Assembly (NCBI GenBank): GCA_964647355.1
Contig: CAZYGK010000005.1
Location: 1 to 64,000, forward strand
Source: SZUA-430 sp964647355
GTDB taxonomy: Bacteria > Pseudomonadota > Alphaproteobacteria > Micropepsales > Micropepsaceae
Length of the DNA: 64,000 nucleotides
Direction: 5' to 3'
Shown: positions 16,636 through 25,800 of the stretch, piece after piece
Layout of the letters: each line of letters opens with the position of its first letter
Position numbering within the stretch: the first letter of the stretch is position 1
Translations under genes and position numbers: made by a program
Notes under the pieces: model-generated
The model's database searches: none
Told to the model about the DNA's origin: nothing
Seen by the model: only the letters and a program-made list of their open reading frames with translations

Positions 16636-17586
16636 ATGAATGAGTCTCCAACCACGCGAGGTCTGACCAGTTTGTTGGGAGGACCACTGCTCGTCGTAGG
16701 AATCGCCTGCGGTGCCCTGACCCTTCTCGCAATTGCCGCAAATATTGCGGACCATGATTTCAGCCACAGACTAGCGACGCTCCTGGCGTATTACGATGAC
16801 GCAACGAGGCAACTCGCGGAATTCCTGAGGCTACCAATCGTCGCTTCGGCAATAAAATGGGCACTTGAATCACTGCGCGACGGCATTTGCAGCTACGGAA
16901 GCTACCTGGCCTTTGTGTGCGATATCAAACTTGAGCTCGACAAGGACTGGATTCTCATTCTCCAAATTCTGTCGCTGTATTTCGCAAACAGCTGGAAAAA
17001 CAATTACCGGCATCGGCGCTGGAACGCTTGGGCGCTCGTCGTTCCGTACGCAGCGTTGGCCGTTTTCGGTGCGGTAGGGTTTGGTCTATTTGTTAAGGGC
17101 GCGCCGGCAATCGCGGCTTTGTTTCCTACTGTAATGCTGGTCCTGTCGGAAACTGTCGAAGCAGTCGCCACGAGTCACTTCTACCCATACAACAACCAAA
17201 CATTTCAGCAGACCTTTTCGTACTACATGAAGGAGACCGTACGGCCACGCCTTCTTATCTTCGGCGTTGTCAACGCAGTTGGTGCAGTCGCGATTCTTGT
17301 GCTTCCAGCGTTCGTGAACGCACCTTCGGAATCCGGCTTGGGATCGCCCTCAGTCCACCCCATCGCACTTGGCCTTCCGATCGCATTTGTCTTGGCGATA
17401 GCCCTGTGGTTGCTGTACCGAGCATACCTGGTAGCGATGAAAGACGCGCCTGTTGCCGAGCGGTCGAGGTACTTCCGCACACGTCACAGCACGAGGCTCG
17501 CAATCACGATCTTAAGCGTCTTCGCGCTTGCGCTTGGAGCTTACGTCTTCGACGAGTTCGTCGTGAAGCCCTACGAAATCTTGTGA
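16636..17586 (+). CDS. polytopic membrane protein, unknown
   Basis: 316 residues from the ATG at 16636; a TTG at 16621 is the longer option. There are five or six hydrophobic segments: two near residues 10-40, one pair around 125-165, two around 215-260 and one near the end. A soluble stretch of about 60 residues lies between the first and second group. An SHFYPYNNQTFQQTFSYY segment is rich in aromatic residues. I recognise no family. Less GC-biased codon use and the divergent partner at 15484 suggest the two form one acquired unit. Confidence 0.65.
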   Translation: MNESPTTRGLTSLLGGPLLVVGIACGALTLLAIAANIADHDFSHRLATLLAYYDDATRQLAEFLRLPIVASAIKWALESLRDGICSYGSYLAFVCDIKLELDKDWILILQILSLYFANSWKNNYRHRRWNAWALVVPYAALAVFGAVGFGLFVKGAPAIAALFPTVMLVLSETVEAVATSHFYPYNNQTFQQTFSYYMKETVRPRLLIFGVVNAVGAVAILVLPAFVNAPSESGLGSPSVHPIALGLPIAFVLAIALWLLYRAYLVAMKDAPVAERSRYFRTRHSTRLAITILSVFALALGAYVFDEFVVKPYEIL

Positions 17587-17673
17587 CCTTACAGAGAATC
17601 AGGGGGCGGCATGCTGAACTGAGCGGGTTGAATATGCGGTGACAGGTGCCCCCGTGCCCAGTTCCACAACCGT

Positions 17674-17994
17674 CTACTCAGCCGCGTTGCGCCGGCCGCC
17701 GTCGCCTTTCACATGCGGCTTGATCTTCGTCAGCGCTGCCGAAATGCGGCGCTTCGCTTCGAGCGTGTCGTAGGCGTTTTGCAGTCGCAGAAAATACCCC
17801 TCGCTGAGGCCGAAGAAGCGGCACAGTCTGAGATCGGTATCGGCCGTGATGTCGCGCGCACCCTTGACGATGGCGTGGATGCGGTTGGCCGGCACCGCGA
17901 TCGCGGCGGCGAGCGCGTTTTGGCTCATCCCCAAATCCCGCAAGAACTCGCTCGCGAGGATTTCGCCAGGATGGGGATTGTGAAGAGCCGTCAT
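17674..17994 (-). CDS. higA: HigA-family antitoxin
   Basis: 106 residues with the HigA signature: the start NPHPGEILASEFLRDLGMSQ, a Cro-like HTH (residues about 20-75, ALAAAIAVPANRIHAIVKGARDIT), and LCRFFGLSEGYFLRLQNAYD. A lysine/arginine-rich tail replaces the usual short ending. It binds and neutralises the toxin encoded just upstream and represses the shared promoter. The toxin gene comes first, the order typical of higBA, with an 18-bp gap. Confidence 0.93.
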   Translation of the reverse strand: MTALHNPHPGEILASEFLRDLGMSQNALAAAIAVPANRIHAIVKGARDITADTDLRLCRFFGLSEGYFLRLQNAYDTLEAKRRISAALTKIKPHVKGDGGRRNAAE

Positions 17995-18012
17995 GCTGCT
18001 GCCTTTCCGATT

Positions 18013-18294
18013 TCAGTGATAGTCCACGATCTCGACGTCCGTCGCTTCGCCGTTCTTCCAACCGAAACAAACGCGCCACTGATCGTTGATCCGCAAACTC
18101 ATTTGGCCCTTTCGTTTACCCTTCAGCGCCTTCAGGCGGTTGCTTGGAGGTACGGCCAAATCTTCAAGCTTCAGCGCCGCATCGAGCAGACGCAACTTGA
18201 CGAGCGCCCGCTCCTGGATGTCCGCCGGAAATTTCCGGCTCTCCTGGCCGCCCCAGATCTTCGCCGTTTCCTTGCACTTGAAGGACGCAATCAT
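18013..18294 (-). CDS. higB: HigB/RelE-type mRNA interferase toxin
   Basis: 93 residues from the ATG at 18294 (an ATG two codons earlier is also in frame). The short RelE-superfamily fold begins MIASFKCKETAKIW, has a basic KALKGKRKGQMSLRI patch and ends WRVCFGWKNG with VEIVDYH. These fit HigB toxins, which cleave mRNA on the ribosome. The gene is followed by higA and preceded by an 18-bp palindrome. All expected parts are present, so the module looks intact. Confidence 0.92.
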   Translation of the reverse strand: MIASFKCKETAKIWGGQESRKFPADIQERALVKLRLLDAALKLEDLAVPPSNRLKALKGKRKGQMSLRINDQWRVCFGWKNGEATDVEIVDYH

Positions 18295-18309
18295 CGGCAT
18301 CTCAATAAG

Positions 18310-18327
18310 ACGTGATACGTATCACGT
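18310..18327 (-). promoter_or_regulatory. 18-bp perfect palindrome, higBA operator
   Basis: ACGTGATACGTATCACGT is fully self-complementary and ends 16 bp before the higB start. A TTGACT box (18344-18339 on the minus strand) lies 17 nt upstream of a weak -10 (TACGTA, 18321-18316) inside the palindrome. HigA binding here would block its own promoter. Confidence 0.75.
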
Positions 18328-18358
18328 ACAACAACAGGAGTCAATAGCCTTAACCGCC

Positions 18359-19621
18359 TCAAAACCGCCCCAACGCATAATCCCCCGCCTTCACCGCCGG
18401 CGTCCGCGCGAGCATCAAATCCGCGAGCAGCCGCGCGCTCCCGGCGCAGGTCGTCCAGCCGATGTGGCCGTGGCCGGTGTTCAGGAACAGGTTCTCGAAC
18501 TTCGTCGCGCTGATCGTGGGCACGCCGTCGGCGCTCATGGGCCGGAAGCCCGCCCACGCTGAGAAGTCTTGGGGCGCGACGCTCGCTGCGAATTGCGGGT
18601 ACACTTTGCCGAGCAGTTTCAAAAGATTGTCGACCCGCGCTTGCCGCACGCTCGCGTCGAAGCCCGCGAACTCCGCCGTGCCCGCGACGCGCAACCGGTC
18701 GTCGCCGATCGGCACGACCGCCACATGCATCGCCGCATCCGACACCGGCGTCTTGGGCAGATGCGGATTGCCTTTCGCGCTGATCGTCGCGGAGTAACCC
18801 TTCGCGGGCTTCACCGGAAGTTTGAGCTTGAGCGGCGCCGCGAGCGCGGGGCTCAAGCTGCCCGCCGCCAGCACGAACGCATCCGCCTCGATCGGTCCCG
18901 CCGCCGTGTCGATCGCGCGCACGCGTTTGCCGTCGGTCTTGAACGCGTTCACGTCGGTCTCGAACAGAAACGTCACGCCGCGCGCCGTCAGCCAGTTCGT
19001 GAGCTCCGTCGAAAACGCATACGGATCGCCGCGCTCGTCCTCCGGGTAATAGACCGCCCCCGTGATCGCGGAGGCGATGGGCGCGAGCGCCGGTTCCAGC
19101 GCCACCGTCTCGTCGCGTGAAAGCTTGCGGTGCTGAATGCCGTGCGGCGCGATGAAGGCCGCATGCGCCTCCGCCGCGGCCAGCGCCGGCGCCGAGCGCG
19201 CGAGCGCGAGCGTCCCCGTCTTGCGGCAGGCATAGGCAACGCGCGTGTCTTCGCTGAGCGCTGTCATCTCGCGCCGCGAAAGCAACGCCAGCCGCAGATT
19301 CTTCAGCAGGTTCGCTTCAAACCGCGCTGGCCGCGAGTTCGCAAGGAAGCGCAAACCCCATCCCGCAAGCTTCGGCACTTGGCGCAACTGCAACAGCATC
19401 GGCGCATCGTCGCGCCCCAGCCACTTCAGCAAGTCCCAGCCCACGCCCGGCGAATTCCACGGCTCAACCATGCTCGGGTGCTGCAGCGCGGCGTTGCCGA
19501 AACTCGTCTCAAGCCCCGGCCCCTCGCGCCGCTCCACCACGACGACGCCCACGCCCGCCTTGTGCAACGCATACGCGGAGGTCAGCCCAACCAGACCCGC
19601 ACCGATGATGACGACGTTCAT
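18359..19621 (-). CDS. dadA: D-amino acid dehydrogenase small subunit
   Basis: 420 residues, the usual DadA length, from the ATG at 19621. The FAD-binding Rossmann motif VIIGAGLVGLTSAYAL starts at residue 3. The conserved core has ERREGPGLETSFGNAALQHP and the C-terminal NTGHGHIGWTTCAGSARLLADL. The enzyme oxidises D-alanine and other D-amino acids to keto acids at the inner membrane, feeding the quinone pool. No alanine racemase or lrp gene is adjacent. It ends 65 bp before higB on the same strand. Confidence 0.93.
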   Translation of the reverse strand: MNVVIIGAGLVGLTSAYALHKAGVGVVVVERREGPGLETSFGNAALQHPSMVEPWNSPGVGWDLLKWLGRDDAPMLLQLRQVPKLAGWGLRFLANSRPARFEANLLKNLRLALLSRREMTALSEDTRVAYACRKTGTLALARSAPALAAAEAHAAFIAPHGIQHRKLSRDETVALEPALAPIASAITGAVYYPEDERGDPYAFSTELTNWLTARGVTFLFETDVNAFKTDGKRVRAIDTAAGPIEADAFVLAAGSLSPALAAPLKLKLPVKPAKGYSATISAKGNPHLPKTPVSDAAMHVAVVPIGDDRLRVAGTAEFAGFDASVRQARVDNLLKLLGKVYPQFAASVAPQDFSAWAGFRPMSADGVPTISATKFENLFLNTGHGHIGWTTCAGSARLLADLMLARTPAVKAGDYALGRF

Positions 19622-19675
19622 GCGCCAACCACTTCCGATTTGCGATTCGCAACATACCCAAAGCCAACCAAGATT

Positions 19676-19789
19676 TGTCATCCCGGCCGAACGAAGCGAA
19701 GCGGCGTGAGAGCCGGGACCCAGGGGCCGGGCTCAACACCCCTGGGTCCCGGCGCTCGCTTCGCGATGCTCCGCTCGACCGGGATGACA
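19676..19789. repeat. long nested palindromic repeat B
   Basis: Outer arms TGTCATCCCGG (19676-19686) and CCGGGATGACA (19779-19789) enclose inner 14-15-nt arms (GCCGGGACCCAGGGG from 19712 and its complement at 19739-19753). This is the same architecture as the repeat at 14200. It lies between dadA and the protease gene, both on the minus strand. Confidence 0.88.
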
Positions 19790-19812
19790 GGGTTTTTGTG
19801 ATGATTGAGGCG

Positions 19813-20958
19813 TCAGCTCTTGTAGCAGCCGACGATGCCGGTGAACTTCGCGGCGTCCGCGCCCACATCGGCGGCGGCTTGCGCGGCCGCTGCTTCCGCG
19901 CGCGTGTACTTCACGCTGTTCGAGTCGAGAAACGCGCGCAGCACCGACGACTTCAGCGCGAAGTTCACGTTCTGCGAGATGTCGCCCGTGGCCTTGAGTT
20001 CGCGCGCGGCGTTCAGCTTATAGGTCACGATCCCTGTCACCCGCCCGCCCGCGTTCAACACCGGCCCGCCGGAGTTGCCGAGCTGAATGGGCGCCGACAT
20101 CTGGAAGTAGCGCGCATCGTCGCGGAGCCCCGACAGCGCCGTCACCGAGCCGCGCGTAAGATTGCCCGAACTCGCAAGCTGCCCGACGAGCGGATAGCCG
20201 AACACGATGATGTCGTCGCCCGCGCGCAGCTTTTCCGGATCCTGAAACACCGCCGTCGCTTTGGCCGCTTTCTTGAGCTTGAGCAACGCGAGATCGTTCG
20301 CCGGATCGCTCGCCACCACGTCGGCGTCGACCGAGTTCGAGTTCATCAGCAGATAGGACACCGCCCCGCACGACTGCACGACATGGTAGTTCGTGACCAC
20401 GAAGCCCGCGGGATCGACGTTGAAGCCTGTGCCCGTGCGCAACAGCTTGTTGCCGCTGCCGCCCTCGGCCGCATCTGCGATCTGCGGCGTCGCCGGGTCG
20501 GCCGGTGCAGCAGCCTGCAGCGATGCCAACCGCGCCTGTGCCACGTCCGGGAAATCGAACCCGTCGCACATGCTCATGACCTTGCCGCGGCAACTCGCGC
20601 TGTACTTGTCGGAGTTCGTGCGATCGAGGCTGCGCTGGTAGTAGGTGCGCGCCAGGTTGACGTCGCCCAAGCCCTCTGCCGCGCGGCCGAGATAGTACCA
20701 AGCGAGGTCGTTGTTGATGCCCTTGCGCTGGACGAGGTCGGCGAGTTCGCGCCACTGCCCGGCAGCGAGCAGGTCGTAGGCGGCTGGGCGGTTGATCGTC
20801 CAGTCGGCCGCCTCGATCGTGCCCATCGGCAGCGTGATGTTGCCGCTCTTGAACGCGTCATGCCGCGCAACGGTTGCCGAATCGGTTGCGTCTACAACCG
20901 TCGAGGCGCACCCGGCGAGGAACAAGACCCCCGAAAATACGAAAAAGCTCAGCCGCAC
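19813..20958 (-). CDS. lipoprotein trypsin-like serine protease
   Basis: 381 residues from a GTG. The first 16 residues are a lipoprotein signal ending in the lipobox LAGC (Cys17). Residues about 60-115 are helical and Sel1/TPR-like (AWYYLGRAAEGLGDVNLARTYY). The C-terminal half is an S1C/DegP-type protease without a PDZ domain. The triad is His192 in TNYHVV, Asp222 in NDLALL and Ser296 in GNSGGP. It should be anchored to the periplasmic face of a membrane and degrade or cut envelope proteins. Neighbouring genes are also envelope-related. Confidence 0.88.
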   Translation of the reverse strand: MRLSFFVFSGVLFLAGCASTVVDATDSATVARHDAFKSGNITLPMGTIEAADWTINRPAAYDLLAAGQWRELADLVQRKGINNDLAWYYLGRAAEGLGDVNLARTYYQRSLDRTNSDKYSASCRGKVMSMCDGFDFPDVAQARLASLQAAAPADPATPQIADAAEGGSGNKLLRTGTGFNVDPAGFVVTNYHVVQSCGAVSYLLMNSNSVDADVVASDPANDLALLKLKKAAKATAVFQDPEKLRAGDDIIVFGYPLVGQLASSGNLTRGSVTALSGLRDDARYFQMSAPIQLGNSGGPVLNAGGRVTGIVTYKLNAARELKATGDISQNVNFALKSSVLRAFLDSNSVKYTRAEAAAAQAAADVGADAAKFTGIVGCYKS

Positions 20959-21070
20959 AATTCTAGCCGCCGGTGTAATCCGGCCGCCCCCACGTCAATT
21001 TTCTTGAATCAACCCATAATACGCGACGGCCGAACGCGCCAGATGCCAGTGGTAGGCACCCGCGAAATCA

Positions 21071-22561
21071 CTACCACTGTGGTCCCTCTGCCCCCATGCC
21101 GGCAGCCTTTTGAGCCAGGGTCGCGGCAAGCTTGGTGTCCCAGCCATAGACGTCGGCCCGGAAGTTGACGGCCCCGTCCGCGGCTACGAACGCGGTATGG
21201 TACGAGATGACGACCGGAACCGGCTCGGGCACCGGCACCCTCCGCGTTGCGCCGGCGTCGATTGCTTCCCGGATCGAGGCCTTATCCCAGGACAGCGCCA
21301 GCAGCGCCTCGGCGAGTTCGACCGGCTTCTCAAGCCGCACGCAGCCATGGCTCTGCGCTCGGTCGGGGCTCGAGAAATAACGCCGGGCTGGTGTGTCGTG
21401 CAGATAAACGCTGTAGCGGTTCGGGAAGTCGAACTTGACCCGGCCGAGCGAATTATGCGCTCCCGGCTCCTGCACCAGAAGGTCGCCCGCCCAATACATG
21501 CGGTTCCGGCTCAAGTAGTTCTTGTCCTTGCGCATTGCAGGCTTGATCTCGTTCTTGATGATCGATTCCGGCACCGTCCACGTCGGGTTCAAGATCACGG
21601 TTTCGATCGTGCTCGTCAGCGTCGGCGTTTCATGGCCGACCTTGCCGACGACCGCATTCATCCTCAGCGCTTCCGTCCCGTTCTGGTGAAAGACGGCGAC
21701 CGCAGAGGGGATATTGACCGCAACCCGCGTCTCCGGCGTCTCGCGCTCCGACACGCGCAGCCGTTCCAGATTGAGCGCGATCTGCTCGGCCCGCCGCCGC
21801 GCCGGCACGTTGAGCGCCTCAAGCGTTTTCCAGTTCATCTGCCCGTCGGCGCGCAAACCGTTGCGCTCCTGAAACCGGGCAAGCCCCTCCCTGAGTTCGC
21901 GGTCGAGCGTATTCGCGCCGCTGTCGGCGGCAAGGTCGCCCTCCATCGCAAGCCGCTGGCGCAACAGCGCATAGTTCCGCCATTTGCGCTTCGACTTGGC
22001 GACCAGCGTGTCCGGTAGCTCCGGAAACCCGCCGGCCGCGTCAAAAGCCCGGTATGTCCGCAGCGCCTCGACCAACTGCACGTAACCGGCGGAGGCCGGA
22101 GCGAGGGAATCGAGCCAGCGCGAGATGTCGCCCTGCGCCAGCGCATCGATAAGCCCGTCGGCGAACTCGCTGTCCGATCGCGAATACGCCCGGTCTGTCT
22201 TCGACGGCGCCTCGCCGGTCAGCCCGCGTGTCATGGCCGCGGCGTATTTCAGCGCGCCGTCGGTCAAAAGAAGGTCGAACTCCGCACCTTCGCCCTCCGC
22301 GTTCGCGTGAAAGATCGCGGGATCGAGCCCATGGTCGCCGGCCGCCTGCAGAACCGAGAGCAGCGTCTCGGTGCTGGTCTCATCCCAAGCGCAGCCGCTC
22401 CCGAAGGCATCGTAGAAGCCACGAACCGCAGCCTGATCGACCGCGCCGCCGGCCCGAGGTACCGCCCGCCCGACGTCGCCGCAGGTCGCCGCCGCCGCGG
22501 GCGCCGCAGCCCCACACGCCAAAACCACACCAAACGCGGCGGCCCGAAGACGCTTAATCAT
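21071..22561 (-). CDS. L,D-transpeptidase, YcbB/LdtD type
   Basis: 496 residues. Signal peptide residues 1-26 (cut after PAAAA). An N-terminal helical region and a peptidoglycan-binding domain (LREGLARFQERNGLRADGQM, about residues 225-255) are followed by the YkuD catalytic domain. His405 and Cys407 lie in the SHGCVRL motif. These enzymes make 3-3 crosslinks in peptidoglycan or attach proteins to it in the periplasm. The gene is divergent from the alpha-2-macroglobulin/pbpC operon, with 297 bp between; I see no clear promoter there beyond A+T-richer patches. Confidence 0.93.
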   Translation of the reverse strand: MIKRLRAAAFGVVLACGAAAPAAAATCGDVGRAVPRAGGAVDQAAVRGFYDAFGSGCAWDETSTETLLSVLQAAGDHGLDPAIFHANAEGEGAEFDLLLTDGALKYAAAMTRGLTGEAPSKTDRAYSRSDSEFADGLIDALAQGDISRWLDSLAPASAGYVQLVEALRTYRAFDAAGGFPELPDTLVAKSKRKWRNYALLRQRLAMEGDLAADSGANTLDRELREGLARFQERNGLRADGQMNWKTLEALNVPARRRAEQIALNLERLRVSERETPETRVAVNIPSAVAVFHQNGTEALRMNAVVGKVGHETPTLTSTIETVILNPTWTVPESIIKNEIKPAMRKDKNYLSRNRMYWAGDLLVQEPGAHNSLGRVKFDFPNRYSVYLHDTPARRYFSSPDRAQSHGCVRLEKPVELAEALLALSWDKASIREAIDAGATRRVPVPEPVPVVISYHTAFVAADGAVNFRADVYGWDTKLAATLAQKAAGMGAEGPQW

Positions 22562-22858
22562 GGCTCATTCCCAGCACCCAACGCATTGAACAACCGGCGC
22601 CTGAGCGCCGCAACACTGATTCGCAACCGGTGAAGGCTAGCAGCGCCCGTATGAACCGCGCCCGATGCTGCGTTGCAAACGGTCAGGGGAAAAAATGCCT
22701 CAAACAACCCGAACTTGTGCCGCAAAGCCGTCACGATGGCGGCGGACTGTGACGCTCGCCGCATGACCTGTGCATACCGTCATGATGTGCTAACAAACGT
22801 CGCAAGGCGCGTGCGGATCCCGCTGCGCCGGAACTTGTGATCTCGGGGACTTATAAAA

Positions 22859-25800
22859 ATGCAGCGTATGCTGATTGTGCTTGGCGTCGTCGTGGCTCTC
22901 ACGGCAGCGATCTTTTTGGCTGTTCGTTATGCCGGTCAACGCGGCGTGAACATAGCCGACTCCTCGCTCACCGAATCCGCCGATCCCGGTGCGCCCGGCA
23001 CGATCGCCGAAGGTCCCGTCACTGCGACGCCCGAAGAGCCCGCGCCGTACTTCGCGTTCCGCCGGCTTGAGGTGCAGACCTCCGGCGACGAACCCGAAGC
23101 TTGCCTCGTCTTCACGCGCAAGCTCGATAACACCGGCGCGACGCGCTACGAGGACTACCTGAAGTTCGACCCCGACACGAAGTTTTCGCTGCGCGTCACG
23201 AACGACCGCCTTTGCATCTCAGGCTTGGCGTTCGGTCAAGCCTATACGCTGGAACTGAAGCCGGGCCTGCCCGCCGTGAAGGTCGAAGGCAAGGAAGCCG
23301 AAAAGCTCACGAAGGCCGAAAGCCTGCCGGTCGAACTGCGCGACAAGCCCGCGCTCGTCCGCTTCGGCAACGGCCTCGTCCTGCCGCGCGAAAACGCCGA
23401 CGGCGTGCCGATCACGACCGTCAACGTCGGCAAGCTCGACATCAAGGTCATCCGCGTGGGCGATCGTCTGCTGTCGCAACTGCAGACCGGCGTCGTCGAT
23501 CAGCGCGAATTCTATGAGTACGAGCGCAACAACATCGAGAGCGAGCAAGGCCAGATCGTGTTCGAAGGCCAGCTGGGCGTTCCGAACAACCGCCGCAACG
23601 ACGAAGCGATCACGCTGTTCCCGCTGCGCAAGGCCCTGGGCCGCACGCAACCCGGCGCCTATCTCGTCATCGCGCAGGACGCCGCCGACAAATCCTCGAC
23701 CGAAGACAACGTCGACTGGAAGCCGCGCGCCGCTCAATTCGTCGTCGAAACCGACCTCGCGCTGACGACGTTCAAGGGCAACGACGGGCTTAACGTCTTC
23801 GTCCGCTCGCTCCGCACCGCAGCGCCGATCTCCGGCGTCACGCTCGCACTCGTCGCCCGCAACAACGAAGAGATCGTGCGCCGCACGACCGGCAGCGACG
23901 GCCGCGCACAGTTCGACGCGGCCTTCACCCGCGGCACCGGCGGCTCCGAGCCGGTGGTCGTGATGGCCTACGGCGCGGGCGACGACTTCACGTTCCTCGA
24001 CTTGCGCCGCCCTGCGTTCGATCTGACCGATCGCGGCGTCGACGGCCGCACGTCGCCGGATCAGATCGACGCCTATCTCTACACCGACCGCGGCGTCTAT
24101 CGCCCGGGCGAGACCGTCAACGTCGTCACCATGCTGCGCGACCAGCAGGCAAAGGCGTTGGGCGACGTGCCGCTGAACTTCGTGCTCTCGCGCCCCGACG
24201 GCCTTGAGGCGAAGAAGTGGAACGTGAAAGACCTGCAGGCGGGCGGCATCGCAACGCCCGTCACGCTCACGAACACGGCGCCGCGCGGACGCTGGCAAGT
24301 CGCCGCCTACATCGATCCGAAGGGCGCGCCCGTGGGCCGCGTCGCGTTCGACGTCCAGGACTTCGTCCCGCAGAAGCTGAAGGTCGAACTGAAACCCGCG
24401 CAGCAAATCCTGCGTCCGGGCAGCCAAGCCACGATCGACGTCAACGGCCGCTTCCTCTATGGCGCGCCGGCGGCGGGCCTCGGCGGTGAAGGCACAATGA
24501 CGATCACGCGCGACTCCACGCCGTTCGCGAACGTAGCCGCGCTCAAGGGCTATCGCTTCGGCAAAGTGAACGAGACGTTCGAAGGCACGCAAGTGACGAT
24601 GAACGTGCCCGAAACCGACGCCGCGGGTAAAACGCAGGCGACCGCCGCGATCGACGAGTTGGCCGAGACCTCGTTGCCGCTGAAGGCCGACATCACGATC
24701 GCAATCTACGAGCCCGGCGGCCGCACGACGTCCGACCAAGTCTCGCTGCCGGTGCGCACGCGCGACACGATGCTCGGCATCCGGCCCGGCTTCGAATGGG
24801 ATTCGGTGCAGGAAAATACGCCGGCAAACCTCGACGTGGTCGCGGTCGACGCCGACGGCCGCTTCAAGCAGGTGTCGAACGTCACCTGGGAACTCGTGAA
24901 CGAGGACATCGACTACCGTTGGTACCAAGTCGACAACGACTGGAAGTACGAACGCGTCGTCAACGACCGCATCGTCGCCGGCGGCAAGGCCGACCTCTCT
25001 TCGTCCAAGCCGTTCAAGGTTTCCAAGCCGCTCCCCTGGGGCTCCTACCGCCTCACCGTCGCCGATGGTTCAAGCGGCGCCGTCACGTCCTACCGCTTCT
25101 GGTCGGGCTGGGGCTCGGGCGCGTCGAACGATCGGCCGGACCGCGTCGCCGTCTCGGCCGACAAGCAGGTCTACGCGTCCGGCGACAGCGCGCGCATCAA
25201 AATCAACCCGCCGTCCGACGGCAAAGCGCTGATCGTCGTCGCCTCGAACAAGATCCACTTCACGCGCATGGTCGATGTCTCGGCCTCGGGAAGCACGATC
25301 TCGATCCCGGTCTCGTCGGATTGGGGCGCCGGCGCCTACGCGCTCGTCACGCACTACCGGCCGCTCTCGTCTGCCCAGACGCGCGCGCCCGTGCGCGCGA
25401 TCGGCGTGGCCTGGCTCGGCGTCGACCCGGCGCCGCGCGAGCTGAAGGTCGCGATCAACGCGCCGAAGAAGGTCAAGCCGAACCAGATGGTCTCGATCCC
25501 GATCGCGGTGACGAACCAAGGCTGGGGTGAAGCGGTCTACGTGACGCTCGCCGCTGTCGACGAAGGCATTCTTCAGTTGACGGACTTCGAGAGCCCCGAC
25601 CCTAAGAAGCACTACTTCGGCAAGCGCCGTCTGGGTCTCGACATGCGCGACGACTACGGCCGTTTGATCACGACCGATCGCGCCATCGTCGGCGAACTGA
25701 AGACCGGCGGCGACGGCGTGGGCGGACGCTCGCTCGCGGTCGTGCCGCAGAAGACGGTCTCGCTGTTCTCAGGCCTCGTCGCTCTGGGCGACAGCGGCAA

